Positions 1 through 8,078 of a DNA stretch of 64,000 nt are shown here, piece after piece. A model generated the notes under the pieces. It was not told where the DNA came from. It did not search any database and was given only the letters and a program-made list of their open reading frames with translations. Source of the DNA: Candidatus Planktophila limnetica. GTDB taxonomy: Bacteria > Actinomycetota > Actinomycetes > Nanopelagicales > Nanopelagicaceae. Position numbers and translations under genes: made by a program. The stretch spans positions 558,001-622,000 of the forward strand of contig NZ_CP016782.1 of NCBI RefSeq assembly GCF_002288365.1, read 5' to 3'. Position 1 is the stretch's first letter; every line of letters begins with the position of its first letter.

Positions 1-140
1 CCACATTAAAAAATGGAATTGCCTTGGCTCTATTGGATTCTTCGGTATCACTTGGAACAGTTGTAGTAATCGACGTGCGAGGGCGGCAATCACAAGCAGA
101 AGTAGTTAATCTTCCCTTTGTTCAATCCCACGTTAAGTAA
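1..140 (+). CDS. gcvT: Aminomethyltransferase (glycine cleavage T protein), C-terminal fragment
   Basis: Only the last 45 codons are in the window, read in the frame starting at base 3 and ending at TAA 138-140. The visible piece resembles the C-terminal beta-barrel of GcvT-type aminomethyltransferases: an IALALL strand, a V-x-V-D-V-R-G-R turn, and an ending of the form A-x-V-V-x-L-P-F-V. In the family this protein moves the methylene group of glycine to tetrahydrofolate. A paralogous folate-dependent barrel protein cannot be excluded from so short a piece. The gene ends 15 bp before the convergent DUF3043 gene. Confidence 0.6.
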   Translation, partial: TLKNGIALALLDSSVSLGTVVVIDVRGRQSQAEVVNLPFVQSHVK

Positions 141-155
141 GCCTTAAATAGCTAG

Positions 156-692
156 TTAGAAACTTTCTCCAGGTTTAACTTGTGGGTGTGGAGTACGTAG
201 ACGCCTCATTTGAGTTGAACGCAGCCAGCCGTAGAGACCCAAACCCTTTGTTGGTGAATCTGGAAAGCGGCTACGAATTTCTTTCTTAATTTTGCGAGAG
301 AGAAAAACACCATCAATGGCTGCAGTTAAGAGAACCGCATACATCAGAGCAATCGCACCGTATTGAAGAGCTGGTACTGGGAATACTGAAAGCAAGAGAA
401 CAACAAAAATAATTGGTAAGAAATATTCACCAATAGATCTACGTGCATCAACAAGATTTCTCACATAGCGGCGGGCAGGTCCACGATCTCGCAAAGGCAT
501 GGCACTTTCTTCACCGCGTAAATATGCCGCCCGTGATGCATTGCGAGAAGCACGACTCTGTTCGCGTGCGCGCTTTTTCTCTTCCTTAGTAGATGCCGGA
601 GCAAGGGATGAAACTATTCGCTTTGATTGCGCTTCTTTGCGCTTAGGAGTTGGTCGACCCTTTTTTGAAGATGCATCTGAAGTATTAGACAT
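156..692 (-). CDS. DUF3043 domain membrane protein
   Basis: A 178-residue protein of the actinobacterial DUF3043 family. The first 90 residues are hydrophilic and very rich in Lys, Arg and Ser, with a likely helical stretch. Two hydrophobic segments follow at about residues 91-110 and 112-130, and then a basic tail. The R-D-R-G-P-A-R-R-x-V-R-x-L-V-D-A-R motif just before the first membrane segment is the recognisable family signature. No biochemical function is known. In related actinobacteria it is also found near nadA. A TATAGT hexamer (699-704, minus strand) lies 6 nt before the ATG, suggesting a leaderless transcript. That hexamer overlaps the nadA stop codon. Confidence 0.85.
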   Translation of the reverse strand: MSNTSDASSKKGRPTPKRKEAQSKRIVSSLAPASTKEEKKRAREQSRASRNASRAAYLRGEESAMPLRDRGPARRYVRNLVDARRSIGEYFLPIIFVVLLLSVFPVPALQYGAIALMYAVLLTAAIDGVFLSRKIKKEIRSRFPDSPTKGLGLYGWLRSTQMRRLRTPHPQVKPGESF

Positions 693-698
693 GAGAGA

Positions 699-704
699 AC
701 TATA
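699..704 (-). promoter_or_regulatory. -10 hexamer TATAGT for the DUF3043 gene (leaderless spacing)
   Basis: TATAGT on the minus strand ends 6 nt before the ATG at 692, so transcription would start at or next to the start codon. No convincing -35 element is visible. Confidence 0.5.
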
Positions 705-1857
705 GAGCGAGCATTCTTTCTAAGGCGAGTTTTGAATATTTGGCCACTTCAGGGGCCACCCGAATTTGGTTAACTACCGTGCCAGATACGAGGGACTCCA
801 TTGCCCACACCAAATGTGGCAAGTCAATGCGATTCATGGTTGAGCAGTAGCAGATGTCTTTATCCAGAAAGTAAATTTCTTTATCTGGATTATTCTGGGA
901 AATGCGTTGAACCAAATTGAGTTCTGTGCCAATAGCCCACTTCGAACCAGCAGGGGATTGTTCAACTATTTTGATGATTTTTTCAGTCGAGCCAACACGA
1001 TCGGCTGCTTGGACAACTTCATGTGTGCACTCAGGATGAACCAGAATCTGAACTCCTGGAACGCGAGTTCGAATCTCATTGACACTATCGATTGAAAAGC
1101 GGCCATGAACTGAACAGTGTCCTCGCCACAAAATTACTTTAGCTTTCTTAATTTGTTCTTCTGTCAGTCCACCCAGTGGTTTCCATGGATTCCAAAGAAC
1201 GCAATCTTGCAGTGATAAACCAAGAGAGAGAACGGCGGTGTTTCTGCCTAAGTGCTGATCGGGTAAAAAGAGAATTTTTGAGCCTTGTGTAAATGCCCAC
1301 TTCATTGCAGCTTCAGCATTAGATGATGTGCAGATTGTTCCACCATGTTCGCCGGTAAAAGATTTAATCGCAGCAGATGAATTCATGTATGTCACGGGAA
1401 TTACTTCTTGGGCCAGGCCAATACTTGAAAGTTCATCCCAACATTTAGTGACTTGATTCGCAGTAGCCATATCTGCCATGGAACAACCAGCCGCAAGATC
1501 GGGAAGAATCACTTTTTGTTTATCAGAAGTGAGAATGTCGGCACTTTCTGCCATGAAGTGAACTCCGCAAAAAATGATGTTTTCCACACCGCTTGCCTTG
1601 GCTGCTTCTTGCGCTAACTTAAATGAATCTCCTGTGATATCGGCAAATTCAATAACTTCATTTCGTTGATAATGATGACCGAGAACCAAGACACTTGAAC
1701 CGAGTGCTTTTCGAGCAGCTCTAGCACGAGCAACTAATTGCGGATCACTGGCGTCAGGTAATTGGCCATCGCATGAAACGCCGCGTTCGCTGGCTAGATC
1801 GCTGCCTTGTCCAAGTAGTAATAGGTCACTTAGATTCACAGGTGCATTCTCTCTCAT
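700..1857 (-). CDS. nadA: Quinolinate synthase NadA
   Basis: Condenses iminoaspartate with dihydroxyacetone phosphate to quinolinate, the first ring intermediate of de novo NAD synthesis. The 385-residue protein matches the long actinobacterial form. It has the LGHHYQR motif near residue 60. Three cysteines suit the single [4Fe-4S] cluster: C97 (CGVHFMAE), C277 (HPEC) and C338 (CSTMNRIDLPHLVW). nadB and nadC are not next to it here. It is divergent from the Fe-S assembly gene erpA, a pairing that makes sense for a cluster-dependent enzyme. ATG 1857 is chosen because the N-terminal SERGV segment is conserved in relatives. No clear Shine-Dalgarno sequence or leaderless -10 was found for this start. 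Confidence 0.95.
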   Translation of the reverse strand: MRENAPVNLSDLLLLGQGSDLASERGVSCDGQLPDASDPQLVARARAARKALGSSVLVLGHHYQRNEVIEFADITGDSFKLAQEAAKASGVENIIFCGVHFMAESADILTSDKQKVILPDLAAGCSMADMATANQVTKCWDELSSIGLAQEVIPVTYMNSSAAIKSFTGEHGGTICTSSNAEAAMKWAFTQGSKILFLPDQHLGRNTAVLSLGLSLQDCVLWNPWKPLGGLTEEQIKKAKVILWRGHCSVHGRFSIDSVNEIRTRVPGVQILVHPECTHEVVQAADRVGSTEKIIKIVEQSPAGSKWAIGTELNLVQRISQNNPDKEIYFLDKDICYCSTMNRIDLPHLVWAMESLVSGTVVNQIRVAPEVAKYSKLALERMLAL

Positions 1858-1894
1858 AATCTGTGTCCATGTCGCGCAGAATCCATGAGGTTGC

Positions 1895-1900
1895 TAGGCT
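1895..1900 (+). promoter_or_regulatory. Probable -10 element TAGGCT for erpA
   Basis: TAGGCT is the -10 hexamer seen repeatedly in this window. Here it lies 26 nt before the ATG, giving a short leader that carries a purine-rich Shine-Dalgarno sequence (about 1914-1922). Confidence 0.4.
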
Positions 1901-1926
1901 TAGCCAGTACTCGAAAGGGAGAGAAC

Positions 1927-2274
1927 ATGAGCACAGAGACAAGCACTACAACAGGAATTCTTCTATCCGATAACGCAGCAGCAAAGGTCGCTGCATTGTT
2001 GGCACAAGAAGGTCGCGATGATCTTAATCTTCGCGTTGCGGTACAGCCTGGTGGTTGCTCTGGCCTGAAGTATCAACTCTATTTCGATGATCGCAATCTC
2101 GAAGGCGACGTTGTTCGCGAATTCGGAAACGTTAAAGTAATTACAGACAAAATGAGTGACCCTTATTTATCTGGCGCGACTATTGATTTCGTGGACACAA
2201 TTGAGAAGCAAGGCTTCACAATTGATAATCCAAATGCCCAGGGCTCATGCGCCTGTGGCGATTCTTTTAACTAA
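1927..2274 (+). CDS. erpA: Iron-sulfur cluster insertion protein, HesB/IscA/ErpA family
   Basis: A-type carrier that delivers Fe-S clusters to apo-enzymes; NadA next door is a plausible client. The 115-residue product has the family fold and the three cluster-binding cysteines, C44 (GGCSGLKY) and C108/C110 in the terminal SCACGDSF motif. An in-frame ATG at 1885 exists, but the start at 1927 is preferred: it is preceded by AAAGGGAGAG at proper spacing, gives the usual family length, and the extra 14 residues would overlap the promoter. The gene is divergent from nadA. Confidence 0.93.
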   Translation: MSTETSTTTGILLSDNAAAKVAALLAQEGRDDLNLRVAVQPGGCSGLKYQLYFDDRNLEGDVVREFGNVKVITDKMSDPYLSGATIDFVDTIEKQGFTIDNPNAQGSCACGDSFN

Positions 2275-2287
2275 GCCAACACCTAAC

Positions 2288-2293
2288 TAGTAT
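2288..2293 (+). promoter_or_regulatory. -10 hexamer TAGTAT for the PfkB kinase gene (leaderless spacing)
   Basis: TAGTAT ends 6 nt before ATG 2300, with no Shine-Dalgarno sequence upstream of the start. Confidence 0.5.
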
Positions 2294-2299
2294 CACGCC

Positions 2300-3277
2300 A
2301 TGCGAATTGGTGTAGCTGGCTCTGTCGGTCTTGATCACTTAATGACCTTCTCCGGAAAATTCACCGATTCCCTTGTTGCAGGTTCCCTTGAAAAAGTCTC
2401 TCTCTCTTTTCTAGTCGATGATCTCGATGTGCGACGTGGGGGATGTGCTGCCAACATTTGTTTTGGTATGGGAATGCTTGGGCTAAAACCAATTTTGATT
2501 GCTGCAGTTGGCAAAGATTGGGCAGATTACGACGCCTGGCTATCGCGACATGGCGTAGATACCGGACACGTGTTGATCTCCAAAGAACTTTTCACAGCGC
2601 ACTTTATGGTGACAACAGATACCGAACTCAACCAGATTGCCTCCTTTTTTCCTGGCGCAATGAGTGAAGCGCGAAATATTGAGTTAGCCCCAATTATGGA
2701 AAAAACCGGCGAACTTGATTTGATTGTTATTTCACCAGATGATCCTGAAGCGATGATGCGCCACAGTGAAGTGGCAAAGGCGCGCGGTATTGCAATTGCT
2801 GCGGATCCATCACAACAAATGGCTCGCATGGAGGGTCATGAGATAAAAACTTTGATTGATGGCGCTGCATATTTGTTCATGAATGAGTATGAATTAGCGC
2901 TGGCAATTCAAAAAACTGGTTGGAGTGATGCTGAAATTTTATCTCGCGTGAAATATCGCGTAATCACACAGGGGTCAAAGGGCGCACGAATTGAAACCAA
3001 AGGCGGCGAGCTCATCAAGATTGCGTGTCCAAAAGAGAATGCCAAATTAGATCCAACGGGTGTGGGTGATTCATTTAGATCAGGTTTTATTGCTGGCCTT
3101 GCATGGGGACTTTCTCATGAAAGATGTTTACAACTTGGGGCGATGCTTGCAACCTATGTCATCGAAACCAAAGGCACGCAGGAGTATCGATTTACTTCTG
3201 AACAATTTAGCGAACGTTTCAAGCAAGCTTATGGTGATAGCGCGGCAGCAGAAATCAGCGCTCACTTAGCTTCGTAA
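2300..3277 (+). CDS. PfkB-family sugar or nucleoside kinase
   Basis: A 325-residue cytosolic kinase of the ribokinase/PfkB superfamily. Family features seen are an N-terminal glycine-rich substrate motif (R-R-G-G-C-A-A-N at about residues 46-53) and a C-terminal DPTGVGDSFRSGF motif near residues 251-263 with the catalytic Asp of the GxGD signature. The sequence resembles actinobacterial proteins often annotated as adenosine kinase or generic carbohydrate kinase, so the substrate is not settled. It starts with a leaderless-type promoter and overlaps the convergent tusA gene by 23 bp at its 3' end. Confidence 0.85.
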   Translation: MRIGVAGSVGLDHLMTFSGKFTDSLVAGSLEKVSLSFLVDDLDVRRGGCAANICFGMGMLGLKPILIAAVGKDWADYDAWLSRHGVDTGHVLISKELFTAHFMVTTDTELNQIASFFPGAMSEARNIELAPIMEKTGELDLIVISPDDPEAMMRHSEVAKARGIAIAADPSQQMARMEGHEIKTLIDGAAYLFMNEYELALAIQKTGWSDAEILSRVKYRVITQGSKGARIETKGGELIKIACPKENAKLDPTGVGDSFRSGFIAGLAWGLSHERCLQLGAMLATYVIETKGTQEYRFTSEQFSERFKQAYGDSAAAEISAHLAS

Positions 3278-3470
3278 TTACAAACAAGTCTTTGGATTTT
3301 TTATCAAATACATTGCCAGTCATTCGAGACCATGCCACTAAATCAGGTTCTGTCGCAGGGTCATCTGAATGCAACATCACTTGATCCCCAGCTTGCATGA
3401 AAGTAACTTCTTTACTTAATTCGATAATTGGTTGAGGGCACCGCAATCCTCGGGCATCTATTTCTTTCAT
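3255..3470 (-). CDS. tusA: TusA/SirA-family sulfur carrier protein
   Basis: A 71-residue protein of the TusA family, which carries persulfide sulfur from a cysteine desulfurase to acceptors. The catalytic C-P-x-P motif is at residues 11-14 (R-C-P-Q-P), followed by the typical helix and a D-P-A-T-x-P segment. It directly follows the cysteine desulfurase gene with a 4-base overlap, so the pair is probably translated together and may act as donor and acceptor. Which thiolation or cluster pathway it serves cannot be read from the sequence. Confidence 0.85.
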   Translation of the reverse strand: MKEIDARGLRCPQPIIELSKEVTFMQAGDQVMLHSDDPATEPDLVAWSRMTGNVFDKKSKDLFVITKLSER

Positions 3471-4534
3471 GCTCTCGATCGATTCACGTTACTCACAACG
3501 CTATTGATTAAGCCATCAATGTCATCTTGCGTAGTGCCAGGGTGAATCGTTATGCGGATATTGCCGTGCGTGAGCACGCCCATGGCAGCTAACACATGGC
3601 TTGGTTGCAAATCATCTGCCGTGCACGCTGAACCTGAATCCACGCTATATCCATCGTTTTGGATTGTGCGAAGTAACTCTTCACCGTTGCAATTGAGAAA
3701 TGAAACGCTGAGCATGTGAGCCAGACTTGAATCAAGTGATCCAGCGATATCTGCATCTGCTACTTGCGAAAATGCACTTCTTAGATCTTGATTAAATTTG
3801 CGAGCCTGTGTGTTTGCATTGGCAACCTCTGAATGGAAATTTTCGAGCGCAACGGCGCTGGCTAGAAGCAAGGGGAGTGAAACATCAAAATTGGGGTGAG
3901 CAGCATTGAGATGGGGAAGTGGATTGCTCCACTGGGAAGGTTTTTTTACAATCAAAATTCCCAATTCGGCTGGACCATACCAAGACTTACTATCCAAAAG
4001 CGCTGTTGAAAATTGATCAGGCAGTGGCACGCGAATTCCACTCGTTGTTGCATCAAGAAAGATTCGCTCAGATTGAGTACTTGCGATAATCCCATCGCAC
4101 TCTTGAATCACACCGGTTTCGGCATTAGCAATGTGTAAAGCAAGCACTGACTCTTTGACTGCAGTATTTGCAGGGATGAGTTTTCCATTCAGGGAACTTT
4201 TTATCACTTGGTTTGAAAGTTTCGCTGCGATAGCGAAGACATCTTTTCGATCCGTGGCACCATGAATCAAAGTTGAAGACTCTGTAAGTAGGCCTTGTAT
4301 GCCCAAGAAGTAACCAAGGGAGGTGGGCGATACGGGAACAAGTGAATCAACCCCAACTGATAGAGATGTTGCTATTGATTCAAGGGCGTTATTTTTTAAT
4401 TGACGAGCCTTCGTGCTGGGTTGAGAAAGCTTTGCCGGATCGGCCCATCCGCTCTCAAAGGCAGCGTGAAGCACATCAAAAGCCTTTGGATGAAGAGGGC
4501 TCTCACTCTGGAAGTTTCCTGTGACACGTACCAC
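3467..4534 (-). CDS. Atypical class V aminotransferase / cysteine desulfurase
   Basis: A PLP enzyme of 355 residues resembling the NifS/IscS group. The likely PLP lysine is K183, in a D-S-K-x-W-Y-G-P context. The likely persulfide cysteine is C304 in S-G-S-A-C-T-x-D-x-x-x-P-S-H-V-L, very like the IscS active-site loop. H134 and the E-T-G-V-I-Q segment also fit. Two changes are notable: the usual D-x-x-Q cofactor motif reads D-A-T-T (D161), and the spacing around the lysine has one extra residue. It probably supplies sulfur to the TusA protein encoded next. A GTG start at 4534 is used because TAGCGT lies 7 nt before it. Confidence 0.8.
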   Translation of the reverse strand: MVRVTGNFQSESPLHPKAFDVLHAAFESGWADPAKLSQPSTKARQLKNNALESIATSLSVGVDSLVPVSPTSLGYFLGIQGLLTESSTLIHGATDRKDVFAIAAKLSNQVIKSSLNGKLIPANTAVKESVLALHIANAETGVIQECDGIIASTQSERIFLDATTSGIRVPLPDQFSTALLDSKSWYGPAELGILIVKKPSQWSNPLPHLNAAHPNFDVSLPLLLASAVALENFHSEVANANTQARKFNQDLRSAFSQVADADIAGSLDSSLAHMLSVSFLNCNGEELLRTIQNDGYSVDSGSACTADDLQPSHVLAAMGVLTHGNIRITIHPGTTQDDIDGLINSVVSNVNRSRA

Positions 4535-4541
4535 CGGATGA

Positions 4542-4547
4542 ACGCTA
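4542..4547 (-). promoter_or_regulatory. -10 hexamer TAGCGT for the cysteine desulfurase gene
   Basis: On the minus strand TAGCGT ends 7 nt before GTG 4534. It faces the ctaC promoter, whose -10 lies 33 bp away at 4581-4586. Confidence 0.45.
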
Positions 4548-4580
4548 CTGGCAGGTGAGGCCGTTTTGGAAATGCCCCAC

Positions 4581-4586
4581 TATTCT
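4581..4586 (+). promoter_or_regulatory. -10 hexamer TATTCT for ctaC (leaderless spacing)
   Basis: TATTCT ends 7 nt before ATG 4594. This argues for the 4594 start over an upstream in-frame ATG at 4555, which would place the promoter inside the coding region. Confidence 0.55.
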
Positions 4587-4593
4587 TAAGCCT

Positions 4594-5346
4594 ATGTCCG
4601 CACGCAACAAGCGCTCCTTATTCCTAGTATGGATAGCGCTACCAGCCACATTGCTTCTTACTGGTTGCTCGAAGGTTTCTGGACTTGGATTTGAAGAAGG
4701 AGTCACCAGTGTTAACGATGAATCCTTATCACTGTGGCAAGGCGCATGGATTGCAGCCGGTGTAGTTGGCGTAATCACTTTCATTTTAATCATATGGCCA
4801 GCGATATTTCATCGCCTAAAAAAAGATTCACCTGAGTTTCCAAAGCAATCTCAATACAACATACCTGTTGAAATTCTTTACACCGTAATCCCATTTATTA
4901 TCGTTGCAGTGCTCTTTGTTTATACGTTGCAAGCACAAAATGTCATTACTGCAAAGACAACTGGCCCTGCCCATGAAATATCGGTTGAAGGTTTTCAGTG
5001 GTCTTGGCAATTTGGGTATTCAGAAGCGGGACCTGATGCTGTTGTAACCGGCACGCCCGCACAACCGCCGACGCTGTATTTGCCACAGGGTGAAAAAATT
5101 CGATTTACCATTACTTCTAATGACGTAGTCCATGGGTTTTGGATTCCAGCTTTCATGATTCAGATGCAAAATCTGCCCGGAGTAACAAATAAATTAGAAT
5201 TTACGGCAAAAAAATTAGGAACCTACCCGGGACGATGCAACATTTTGTGCGGCCGCAACCACACACAGATGCTCTTTAGTGTAAAAGTTGTTACCCCGGC
5301 AGAATATGAGAGTTACTTAGAGTCTCTGAAGGAGAACTTAGTATGA
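4594..5346 (+). CDS. ctaC: Cytochrome c oxidase subunit II
   Basis: Subunit II of the aa3 oxidase takes electrons from cytochrome c through its CuA centre. The 250-residue precursor begins with a lipoprotein signal (lipobox L-L-T-G-C, lipid Cys about residue 25). Two membrane helices follow, around residues 50-70 and 90-112, then the cupredoxin domain. The CuA ligands are in VVHGFWIP and in the C-terminal [14 protein letters not shown] segment. The start is set by the leaderless -10; the longer form would add 13 residues with no match to the family. It overlaps ctaD by an ATGA junction. Confidence 0.96.
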   Translation: MSARNKRSLFLVWIALPATLLLTGCSKVSGLGFEEGVTSVNDESLSLWQGAWIAAGVVGVITFILIIWPAIFHRLKKDSPEFPKQSQYNIPVEILYTVIPFIIVAVLFVYTLQAQNVITAKTTGPAHEISVEGFQWSWQFGYSEAGPDAVVTGTPAQPPTLYLPQGEKIRFTITSNDVVHGFWIPAFMIQMQNLPGVTNKLEFTAKKLGTYPGRCNILCGRNHTQMLFSVKVVTPAEYESYLESLKENLV

Positions 5347-7001
5347 CAACTTATGCCCAGCGTCCAGCCGTGAAATTACCGACAGAGGGTTTAAAGCCAA
5401 CGCGTAAAGGACATGCATTCGTTAAGTGGGTAACAACAACTGATCACAAGCGCATTGGTTACATGTATCTGATCACAACCTTTGCATGGTTTCTTATCGC
5501 TGGATTTTTAGCTCTGCTACTACGTTCTGAATTAGCACGACCAGGATTGCAATTTTTAAGCAATGAGCAGTACAACCAAATCTTTACGATGCACGGCACC
5601 ATTATGTTGTTATTGTTTGCAACGCCACTCTTTGTTGGGTTTGCAAACGTGATTATGCCGCTGCAAATAGGCGCAGCAGACGTGGCATTTCCTCGTTTGA
5701 ATATGCTTTCGTATTGGCTCTATCTTTTCTCTGGAATTATGGTTTTTGCAGGATTCTTAACTCCTGGTGGCGCAGCATCCTTTGGTTGGACTGCTTATGC
5801 ACCACTTTCTAGTTCGGAGTATTCACCAGGAATCGGTGCCGATCTATGGATTGTCGGACTTGCAGTAGGCGGTATCGGAACAATTTTGGGCGCGGTTAAC
5901 TTCATCACCACAATTTTTACAATGCGCGCTCCGGGTATGACGATGTTTCGGATGTCTATTTTTTCTTGGAACGTTTTGCTCACTTCTATTTTGGTATTAC
6001 TGGCATTTCCTCCTTTAGCTGTGGCGTTCCTAGGACTTGAATCTGATCGTCTTTATGGCACACATCTTTTTGATCCGGCCAATGGTGGCGCAATGCTCTG
6101 GCAGCATCTTTTCTGGTTCTTTGGTCACCCAGAGGTTTACATCTTGGCTCTTCCGTTCTTTGGAATTGCAACAGAAATTTTGCCAGTATTTAGTCGCAAA
6201 CCAATCTTTGGTTACAAAGGGTTAATTGCTGCAACAATTGCTATTGCTGCATTGTCTGTCTCTGTCTGGGCTCACCATATGTTTGCAAGTGGGCAGGTAT
6301 TACTCCCATTCTTCTCATTCATGACTTTCCTAATTGGCGTTCCAACCGGTGTGAAATTCTTTAACTGGATCGGAACAATGTGGCGTGGCCACGTTACCTT
6401 TGAAACACCAATGCTTTGGGTAATGGGATTTCTCGTAACATTCTTATTCGGAGGCTTAACAGGAATTATCTTGGCTTCACCACCGCTTGATTTTGCGGTT
6501 TCAGCCTCTTACTTCGTGGTTGCGCACTTCCATTACGTTCTATTTGGAACAGTGGTCTTTGCAATGTTTGCTGGCTTCTACTTCTGGTGGCCAAAGATGA
6601 CTGGACGCATGCTCAATGAGCGTCTAGGAAAGATTCACTTCTGGACACTCTTCTTTGGCTTTCACCTAACGTTTTTAATCCAGCACTGGCTCGGCATCAA
6701 GGGTTTCCCACGTCGCTACGCAGATTATTTACCGACTGATGGATTTACCTTTATGAATACGGTTTCAACGGTTGGCTCGTTCTTATTAGCTCTTTCAATG
6801 ATTCCGTTCTTCATCAACGTCTGGATCACACGCAAGAGTCCGATGGTCAACGTTGATGATCCTTGGGGTTATGGATCCTCCCTTGAATGGGCAACATCTT
6901 GTCCGCCACCGCGCCATAACTTCACTTCCATGCCTCGTATTTCTAGTGAGCGCCCTGCTTTTGATCTGCACTATCCACACATCAAAACAGAAGGGCACTA
7001 A
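5343..7001 (+). CDS. ctaD: Cytochrome c oxidase subunit I
   Basis: Catalytic subunit of the aa3-type proton-pumping oxidase, 552 residues with 12 predicted membrane helices. The key histidines can be seen: the low-spin heme ligand in [10 protein letters not shown], the CuB ligand with the His-Tyr cross-link motif in GHPEVY, the His pair in VWAHHMF, and the heme a3/a ligands in VAHFHYV. The Asn-rich proton-channel segment ([20 protein letters not shown] region) is also conserved. The C-terminal cytosolic tail, rich in Pro, is typical of actinobacterial CtaD. It is translationally coupled to ctaC and followed 5 nt later by ctaF. Confidence 0.98.
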   Translation: MTTYAQRPAVKLPTEGLKPTRKGHAFVKWVTTTDHKRIGYMYLITTFAWFLIAGFLALLLRSELARPGLQFLSNEQYNQIFTMHGTIMLLLFATPLFVGFANVIMPLQIGAADVAFPRLNMLSYWLYLFSGIMVFAGFLTPGGAASFGWTAYAPLSSSEYSPGIGADLWIVGLAVGGIGTILGAVNFITTIFTMRAPGMTMFRMSIFSWNVLLTSILVLLAFPPLAVAFLGLESDRLYGTHLFDPANGGAMLWQHLFWFFGHPEVYILALPFFGIATEILPVFSRKPIFGYKGLIAATIAIAALSVSVWAHHMFASGQVLLPFFSFMTFLIGVPTGVKFFNWIGTMWRGHVTFETPMLWVMGFLVTFLFGGLTGIILASPPLDFAVSASYFVVAHFHYVLFGTVVFAMFAGFYFWWPKMTGRMLNERLGKIHFWTLFFGFHLTFLIQHWLGIKGFPRRYADYLPTDGFTFMNTVSTVGSFLLALSMIPFFINVWITRKSPMVNVDDPWGYGSSLEWATSCPPPRHNFTSMPRISSERPAFDLHYPHIKTEGH

Positions 7002-7006
7002 GTTTT

Positions 7007-7411
7007 ATGAAAACTAACTGGATGCTCTTTGTTGGTCTATCTATTTTTTACTTCTTCATCACCATTGTTTATTGGCAAGTAGATGGAGAAGCCCTCGGCA
7101 TTACTGGTTTGCTTCTTTCGGCTTGCTTGGCTGGCATGGTGGGTTTTTATGTTTGGTTTACCCAAAAAAGAATTGGAAAGTTACTTCCAGAAGATAATAC
7201 CGAAGCTGAAATTGCAGATGGTGCGGGCGAACTAGGTTTCTTTAGCCCACATTCATGGTGGCCTCTTCCAACAGGAATGTCAGCGGTTGCAACAGGCCTT
7301 GGGCTCATCATCGGTTGGTGGTTCACACTTATCGCTATAAGCGCGTTGGTTATCTGCGTAATCGGTTGGGTTACCGAGTACGAAAAGCCTTTATCTTCAA
7401 CACAGCACTAA
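7007..7411 (+). CDS. ctaF: Actinobacterial cytochrome c oxidase subunit IV
   Basis: A 134-residue membrane protein with about four hydrophobic helices (residues 4-25, 32-52, 91-108 and 108-125). Its position right after ctaD and its size match the small actinobacterial oxidase subunit IV (CtaF). The W-Q-V-D-G-E-x-x-G and F-F-S-P-H-S-W-W-P-L motifs are characteristic. It is thought to stabilise the oxidase and the bc1-aa3 supercomplex and has no cofactor of its own. Confidence 0.93.
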   Translation: MKTNWMLFVGLSIFYFFITIVYWQVDGEALGITGLLLSACLAGMVGFYVWFTQKRIGKLLPEDNTEAEIADGAGELGFFSPHSWWPLPTGMSAVATGLGLIIGWWFTLIAISALVICVIGWVTEYEKPLSSTQH

Positions 7412-7436
7412 ATTATTTCCTAAGCGGCAAATACTG

Positions 7437-8078
7437 ATGAATAAAGTTCGCGGGCTTTTACAAGCATCTCACTTCATACCCACTCTCATCGTTTCGAGTA
7501 TTGCCTTTGCCTTCGGGGTTCATTACTGGTGGGAAGGCCCTGCATATGTCATAGCCTTTACAGTCTTTACAGGTCAATTAGTAGTTGGCTGGAGCAATGA
7601 TCTCTATGACTTTGCAGATGATCAACGCCATGGCCGCATGAATAAGCCGCTTGTCTCTGGATTGATTTCAAAAGAGTATTTACGTAATTGGCTGATTTTT
7701 ATGGTGCCGTTTTCTTTCATTGCAAATTTGTTGGGGCCTTTAGGTTTTAAGGGCGGACTTCTTTATTGGCTAGGTATTGGTTGCGGAGTCGCCTATAACT
7801 TTTATTTTAAATTTAATATCTTCTCACCGTTGCCATTTGCAGTGGCTTTTGCAGCGCTACCCTCTTGCATAGCAATCTCTAAATCAGTGACCCCTCCTAC
7901 GTGGATGTGGCTAGGTGGGGCGATTCTGGGATGCGCAGCCCACTTTGTTAACGTGATTAAAGATATGGATCAAGATCGCGAAAGTGCGATTAAAGGACTG
8001 CCTCAGCGAATAGGAAAACGAGCTTCTATTGCAGTTGCTGCAGCTTTAGTACTAATAGCCGTAGTGATTATTTTTTAG
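7437..8078 (+). CDS. Short UbiA-family prenyltransferase
   Basis: A 213-residue integral membrane protein with roughly seven hydrophobic helices. It has both Asp-rich signatures of the UbiA superfamily, N-D-L-Y-D-F-A-D-D near residues 54-62 and N-V-I-K-D-M-D-Q-D near residues 171-179. These bind the Mg-diphosphate of an isoprenoid donor. UbiA enzymes join prenyl groups to aromatic or other acceptors (quinones, heme O, lipids). At 213 residues it is shorter than menA or ctaB products, and it lacks the ctaB-like signature, so the acceptor is unknown. Its place between the oxidase and bc1 genes suggests a quinone or heme link, but that is only inference. It ends tail to tail with qcrB, overlapping by 4 bp. 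Confidence 0.8.
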   Translation: MNKVRGLLQASHFIPTLIVSSIAFAFGVHYWWEGPAYVIAFTVFTGQLVVGWSNDLYDFADDQRHGRMNKPLVSGLISKEYLRNWLIFMVPFSFIANLLGPLGFKGGLLYWLGIGCGVAYNFYFKFNIFSPLPFAVAFAALPSCIAISKSVTPPTWMWLGGAILGCAAHFVNVIKDMDQDRESAIKGLPQRIGKRASIAVAAALVLIAVVIIF

